From contig NC_135358.1 in the NCBI RefSeq assembly GCF_051622035.1, positions 9,651,001 to 9,715,000 on the forward strand: a stretch of DNA of 64,000 bases, in the 5' to 3' direction. Source of the DNA: Arctopsyche grandis. Its lineage: Eukaryota; Arthropoda; Insecta; Trichoptera; Hydropsychidae. Below are positions 58,975 to 64,000 of the stretch, in pieces. The notes under the pieces were generated by a model. It was not told the DNA's origin. It did no database searches and saw only the letters and a program-made list of their open reading frames with translations. Within the stretch, counting starts at the first letter, position 1, and the number at the start of each line of letters is the position of its first letter. The position numbers and the translations under genes are program-made.

Positions 58975-59150
58975 CCATCATAACTAAAGAGCGGACCCAG
59001 AGCGCGCCTATCACTGTTCAATTGTTGTAAATGCATTGTTAAAGGTTCGCCGAACGTTTTTTTTTTGAACTCTAGCTTTATAAATAGAGTCAAACCGCCC
59101 CGATTCCTGGAAAAAGCACGGTCTCTATCCGCGTTCTGATCATAACTAAG
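58975..59150. mobile_element. 'GAGCGGACC' MITE, copy 2
   Basis: It begins 'ataactaaagagcggacc', with interior 'attgttgtaaatgcattgtt', 'aaaggttcgccgaacg' and 'attcctggaaaaagcac'. The right end is less clear. It is the same family as 43893-44052 and, inverted, 60870-61030. Just after it, at 59183-59205, lies an inverted piece of the 'gttgacaatagtgaacc' repeat. Confidence 0.6.
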
Positions 59151-59219
59151 GATAGGTGGTCGGTTTCTATTTGGACAAAAAAATGAGTTCACCATTGTCA
59201 ATTTCTATAGTCAACCTTT

Positions 59220-59960
59220 TTTTTTGCACTAGCTTTGACTGATTTTGACTAATAAGTAACTACATTCATATATTGTACACCTATAATTTTGGTTGTAAAT
59301 GAGAATTTTTGCACCAGATGATGCTACGTGTTAAATTGCTATACATATTTTTATGATAGTCTTGTATCTTGTGTGAAGTAAATATACTCGTACATGCATA
59401 TGTATAAACGCTAACTGAAGTTTTAGGTATAAAGTGGAAACCTTTAAAATTAGGAATTATTTGACTGCACAAACAAAAAAAATTGAACATGAATATATAT
59501 GCAAGTAAAAGGAAAAATAACTGGTTCAGGAATCTTCTGGAACGATTTGGGAAGAGTAAGTAAAAAGACAGGGAGCGAAATTATGCATAGCTATTTTTAA
59601 AATGGGTTTACGAATGTAAAAAATTCTGTCGCCGGTCGCCCATGTTAAATATGGCTACTCGCTGGGTTAATACATATATATTTTACGTTAAAATCATTAA
59701 TATATATTTTACGATTGTGTTGACAGTGATGGATACTAGTTAAGACATTAGTCCTATATTTGCATGTACACGTGACTGACTCGGATAATATCCTTTTATG
59801 CACGATAGATTCACATTCTGTGGTGAATTATTTTTAAAGAATGTTCTATTTACAAATAAGGAAAAACAAATATGAATCAATCGATAATTTTTATTTGTTT
59901 GGTAATAATAATAGTGATAACTGTCGCTATTGTTTATTTGAATTTGATTCTTTGTTATAT
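59220..59960. other. Non-coding stretch between NEDD8 and TANGO6
   Basis: AT-rich sequence without a recognised gene or complete element. Short frames on both strands at 59740-60026 overlap each other and have no motif. Confidence 0.5.
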
Positions 59961-59969
59961 TACTCACTT

Positions 59970-60172
59970 GGTTCGGTGATTACTGGTCACAAATTACTCG
60001 TCACAAAGTCACTAAAATCTCTATAAGGAACATCTGGCAGCCGAAAAGTCCATCATACTAACGATAACTATCATAGTAATGAGAACTTGAGTGCCAAATA
60101 TTGTGTATTCGCGATTTTCATGACAAAAATTGTCTTTGTGACCACCCCAATGTGACGAATAGTCCAATTACC
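59970..60172 (+). mobile_element. Mutator-like MITE with 9-bp duplication
   Basis: It starts GGTTCGGTGATTACTGG and ends GTCCAATTACC. Flanks are TACTCACTT (59961-59969) and TACTCATTT (60173-60181), a 9-bp duplication with one change. It is 203 bp long and nearly identical to 51146-51349 in reverse, so the two are recent relatives. Confidence 0.85.
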
Positions 60173-60284
60173 TACTCATTTGGATATATGTATATTAAAT
60201 CAGTACCTACTTATAAACGTATATAATCTATTTATTTATAAGCATTTTGAAGGTCTTTCTTTGAATTAATTGATAACCGGATTT

Positions 60285-60640
60285 CAGCGTTGGCTTGGAG
60301 GTCATTAAATTACAATAGACCTGTCCATCACCGTACAAAGCAAAAGAGCAAAAAAACATTGTTGACAATAGTGAACCATTTTTTGTGCATAAGGTTCTGT
60401 TCATACCTATCCAGCACGACCCAAATCCTGCAAGTACGGACAGTATTCTCTAGTACATTCTATATGGACGCGCATGAATGCGTAAATGTGCATGCGCGGA
60501 TGGAGTATGAACACGTCCATATAATGTATCAAAGAATACTATCCGCACTTGCAGGACACCTGCAGGATACGGGTCGTGCTGGATAGGTATGAACAGACTT
60601 TAAAACATCGTCCTAACGCTTCCCTTTACTGATAACTAAA
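60285..60640 (+). repeat. Dispersed 'GGCGTTGGCTTGG' repeat split by a MITE
   Basis: It is collinear with 47860-48010: 'cagcgttggcttggaggtc', 'caatagacct', 'gttgacaatagtgaaccat' up to 'gtgcataagg', then after the insert 'aacatcgtcctaacgc'. The uninterrupted copy at 47860 serves as an empty-site reference for the insertion. Confidence 0.6.
60395..60599. mobile_element. Palindromic TIR MITE
   Basis: The left arm 'tctgttcatacctatccagc' and right arm 'gctggataggtatgaacaga' continue inward through 'acgaccc', 'atcctgcaag' and 'tatatggacg', pairing most of the 205 bp. The related empty site is at 47990. Superfamily not determined. Confidence 0.75.
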
Positions 60641-60775
60641 GCCCGGACCCTGAGGGGGCTGTTCAAATGTTGTAAATGCATTGTTAAAGGTTTGCCGAAC
60701 CTTTTTTACAAAGCATTTACAACAATTGAACAATAAGCGGCACGCTTCCGGTCCTACCCCTACTGATAACAATAT
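60638..60775. mobile_element. 'GGACC' MITE, copy 3
   Basis: The left end is 'ctgataactaaagcccggac' and the right end 'cggtcctacccctactgata'. The interior 'ttgttaaaggtttgccgaac' and 'acatttacaacaattgaaca'-like parts form an internal foldback. It is related to 43893 and 58975. Confidence 0.6.
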
Positions 60776-60869
60776 ATTATTTTGCTGTCAATTGTATTGT
60801 CTATTTTACATTCGTTTGTAGTGTATTTTTAGAATATTTAAGTGGCTAATAACTAGACACCGGATAGTC

Positions 60870-61030
60870 ACAGTGCTTTTTCTAGGAATCGGGGTGATTT
60901 AGTTCTATTTACAAAGCTAGAGTCAAAAAAAAAAACGTTCGGCGAACCTTTAACAATGCAATGAACAATACACAGCACCCTCTGGGTCCGTATTTTCAAG
61001 ACGGCACCTTGGTTATCCGGCCTTTACTAA
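60870..61030. mobile_element. 'GGACC' MITE, copy 4, inverted
   Basis: 'gctttttctaggaatcgggg', 'acgttcggcgaacctttaac' and 'cctctgggtccg' are the reverse complement of the copy at 58975-59150. The outer ends are degraded. TANGO6 begins about 300 bp downstream. Confidence 0.55.
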
Positions 61031-61325
61031 TAACCATTCACTGCCAACGACTATAGCGTTTCCTTTAGTAGTATTTAGCCTACATTAAAAAATTCTAAAT
61101 TCAAAATCTTTGTGTTCTCGTACTACATTTAAAATGTTTTAAAAATATATTTTCAATATTTTGTTCAATTAAATTGGTTTATTTGTCTGTTTGAATCCAA
61201 AAATACTTAATATTTCTAATTTTTGCCCGTGAGAATATTATATTGGCGGCACTGGCAAACTGTCAAAGTAAGTTTTAGGTTATAAAGCACTAACAACTGG
61301 TGATTGTCGTGCAATAACCTTAGTC
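61031..61325 (+). promoter_or_regulatory. TANGO6 upstream region and probable 5' UTR
   Basis: A repeat-poor stretch before the TANGO6 start codon. The last 80 bp ('ggcggcactggcaaactgtc' and on) is richer in G and C and probably holds the transcription start and 5' UTR. No TATA box is evident. Confidence 0.4.
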
Positions 61326-63584
61326 ATGTCTAAAACGGTATTTAGTGCTTTAAATGCTTTAGTTTCAACACATTCATCATCTCCAGTTTGTAAGTGGCCG
61401 TTATTTCCATATTTATTATCAAATTATTAAGTAAATAATTGAGTTTTAGTAACAATTGTATCCTTTTATTTTGAAGGTGAAAATTCAAATCTTGGAACGA
61501 TATTAAATGACAATATTTCAAAATGCCTAGAAATATTAAATTTATCATTTAATGACATATCGGAAAGCAATATACTAAGTGATTTAAATTTTATTGTATG
61601 TGAAGAAGATAGTGTACAATGGAAGTTTATAGCAACGATTGCTCACACGCTGCTCTCTTTGGTAGAGACTATTAAAAGTGAAACGGATTATACGATGAGT
61701 GTGAATTATAAGAAATGCATAAAATCATCATTACAATTTATTGTCTCGATGGGGATTTTACCAAATATAATACCTGGAGTCGGAGTACCGATAGAGAAAC
61801 GAAGTGAATTTGCGCAATTTTATGAAAGAGAAAACACTCCAATTCTAGAAAAATACATTAGATTGAAAACAACGTGCGATTTGTTGACCGCATTGTGCAA
61901 AGAACCAGATGTTAAGTTAATAATATTCACACATTTTCTCGGAGATTATTTAGCAGTATTATTTCAGTTGTGTTATGCTCCCATAATGAGACCGGATATA
62001 TCTAAAGCGAATAAATCACTCGAATTCATTATGAACGATGAACTGTATGCACAGTTACAAACAGATCAAAGCAATTATAGGATTATTTTAAATACTATTC
62101 TATCCAAAACCTTTCAGCCTATGATTATGAAGGAATTAATCATACTGCAGGGTTGCAAAGAACCGGATCCTCCTTTTTTTATGAAAAGAGAATTGAGCAA
62201 AGCGTTGAGTAATATCCTAATATCAAAAGATGGCGTATTGTGTGTAATGAGGTGTTTCTTTGATGATGATACTATTGATATTGGAAATCAATGGAAACAA
62301 ATCGACATAGCTAAACGCTTGATATCTGTTAAACATGGTTCAATGTCTATAGAAGAATATTTGAATAATATATGCAACCAAATTAAAAACATTATTCTGT
62401 CGTGCAATAGGAAAGATTATGTCATTGTTGCAGCTGCATGCGTAGCGAACTTAAATGAGAAGTATCCTAACAATGAAGTCGTTTTAGATGTGATTAATTC
62501 CACTATGAATAAATTTTTATTCAATGACAATTCTGTAATTGGACCTTTGTTACTATCATCAAGTGAAGTTGCCAAATCTGTGATGATTTTAGATCTTTGT
62601 TTCAATACGCCAAAATTATGTCTATCACCTAAATATTTAACGCCGATAATTCACGCAATATTTTCACTAAGAGTGTTTTGTCCATCCATTCCTATGCGAC
62701 TTGAACTCAACAACATTCTATTTAAATATTTTCAATCGAAATGCTTTTCTTCTGATAAATTGTTCGATACATTGATATTCATGGAAGACAACAAGAATAT
62801 AATAGTAAATAAAAATGTTGCGTACGAAAGCAAGCCAGATGGAGTTCAAGTAAATTATATAGAAAATGGTTGCAATGTAAATGTAGGAGTCGTAATTAAT
62901 TGCATATTGGAATTGATTGATGAAAATCCTGATAAAAATGACTTGTCATTGTCTTTTTATGTTTATTGTCTTACAAAATTGCTCAGTATGCATAGTAAGA
63001 AAAGAAACGACGCTTCTAAAGAACTTCTGATAAACGAAGACGAAACACACGATCTAATAAATAAAAGTTCGGAAAATTTATTGATTTTATTGAAAGCTCT
63101 GGAAAAGTTATCAACAATGGATTCCATACTAAACTCATTAAAAGAGAATCCAAATTTAATAGTTAAATTTATAATACAATTCTTAAACGACTATTGTGTC
63201 GACTCTGTGGATAATACTAACATTGCCGGTAACGAATGCGTTGTCATATGTTTGACTTTAATAACCGTATTGCTTTCAAACAGCTCTGATAGTGATATGC
63301 TAAAATTGACCTTACAACCGATTGAGCATCCGTTGAAAAAGATTATAGACAGTAATTCTGATGCAGCTGTTGTCTTTTTGTGTAAAGAAATCAGTAACAT
63401 TATGACCCAAAAGGGGTTTCAAAATCCTTCCAAATCAAAATCAGAATTCGATCAAGCAGTTATTGAAATCTGCGATCCACTCTTACCTGTAAGAGCCCAC
63501 GGATTGATGCACTTGACCAAGTTATTGGAGCAAAAAGACGCAGAAACAATATCAAAGAAGCATTATGTCCAGTGTATTTTTGAG
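61326..63584 (+). CDS. Tango6: TANGO6/Rtp1-family protein, N-terminal 724 residues (partial)
   Basis: Exon 1 is 61326-61389 and exon 2 is 61477-63584, joined in phase by an 87-bp intron with GT/AG ends. The start ATG opens the frame MSKTVFSALNALVSTHSSS. Together they give 724 residues of helical, Leu/Ile/Lys/Asn-rich sequence without membrane segments or signal peptide, fitting an ARM/HEAT-like solenoid. Near the end, ICDPLLPVRAHGLMHLTKLL (about 678-697) matches the start of the conserved C-terminal domain of TANGO6 and yeast Rtp1. Rtp1 helps assemble and import RNA polymerase II; TANGO6 was named from a secretion/Golgi screen in fly cells. The exon ends at GAG with donor GTAATT at 63585, so the rest of the gene lies beyond the window. 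Reading through the donor gives a stop at 63723-63725. Confidence 0.82.
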
Positions 63585-64000
63585 GTAATTTATTTAAATG
63601 CAATATTTTTATTACATACCTCCTTTAAGTTTCACTTACGATTACAATTCAGGAAAAAGTTAGCCTCTTATCTGATCGTTTTCATACTTTGCCATATTGC
63701 TCATTTTGGTCATCAATATAAGTAAATGGATCCTCCGCCATTACGATGGTGCAAAAATATCGTGTAAGACGCGTTTGATATCTGCTCGGCGAGATAGTCG
63801 TTGACGTTTATCCATCGTTTGTTTATAAGTTTTAAACATAGATGGCGGTAGTATAATAAAATTATTGTTTTTATTCAAAATAATAATTTTATTTACAAAT
63901 TATAGAAGAGGTATGTTTTTAAAAAACATTGATGTTTTTTTGTTAAATTGGTATTTTTGTACATTTTATATATGTAATTTGTAAAAATATATGTAATTTG
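63585..64000 (+). other. TANGO6 intron 2 (partial)
   Basis: AT-rich sequence after the exon 2 donor. Short inverted blocks 'ccgccat' (63734) and 'atggcgg' (63841) may mark a small MITE. No following exon is recognised before the edge; a candidate acceptor near 63650 would lead to a stop after about 22 codons without family similarity. Confidence 0.5.

Overview
The window looks like AT-rich nuclear DNA from an arthropod, most likely an insect. The evidence is intron-containing ubiquitin-pathway genes, arthropod-type core promoter motifs (TCAGTC initiators), several eukaryotic transposon classes, and very many TATG/CATA tetranucleotide runs. The order cannot be fixed from the sequence alone.

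Only three protein-coding genes can be supported, all on the + strand in the last 17 kb. (1) A UBE2Q-like ubiquitin-conjugating enzyme (UBE2QL1 type) spans 47574-53063 in 4 or 5 exons. (2) NEDD8 spans 58072-58795 in 3 exons and is complete. (3) The first two exons of a TANGO6/Rtp1-family gene span 61326-63584, and the gene continues past the right edge. NEDD8 and E2 enzymes both act in ubiquitin-like conjugation, but their adjacency here does not show a functional link. They are separately promoted genes with about 5 kb of transposon-rich DNA between them.

The first 47 kb has no convincing gene. It could be intergenic, or a long 5' intron of the E2 gene: a CCAAT-rich, promoter-like stretch near 10.0-10.7 kb ends in a good splice donor. 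Most of what can be read there is mobile DNA. It includes tRNA-derived SINEs in both orientations, Jockey-like and RTE-like LINE fragments, a possible LTR with a duplicated TATA/initiator promoter (29.3 kb), Helitrons with CTAG ends, hAT foldback MITEs with 8-bp target duplications, Mutator-like MITEs with 9-bp target duplications, and PIF/Harbinger-like elements with TTA duplications. Several are nested, giving a relative order of insertion.

The E2 gene introns hold a LINE 3' end, a solo LTR, a MITE and two Helitrons, one of them split by a Mutator-like MITE. The 2.2 kb before NEDD8 is a stack of nested DNA transposons ending about 215 bp from its start codon. Between NEDD8 and TANGO6 lie further MITEs.

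I found no operon-like, CRISPR-like or clearly new gene system. The most unusual material is the DNA-transposon biology: a chimeric Mutator-like element carrying part of a hAT MITE, repeated insertion into one palindromic target, and hairpin-bearing LINE and SINE tails.
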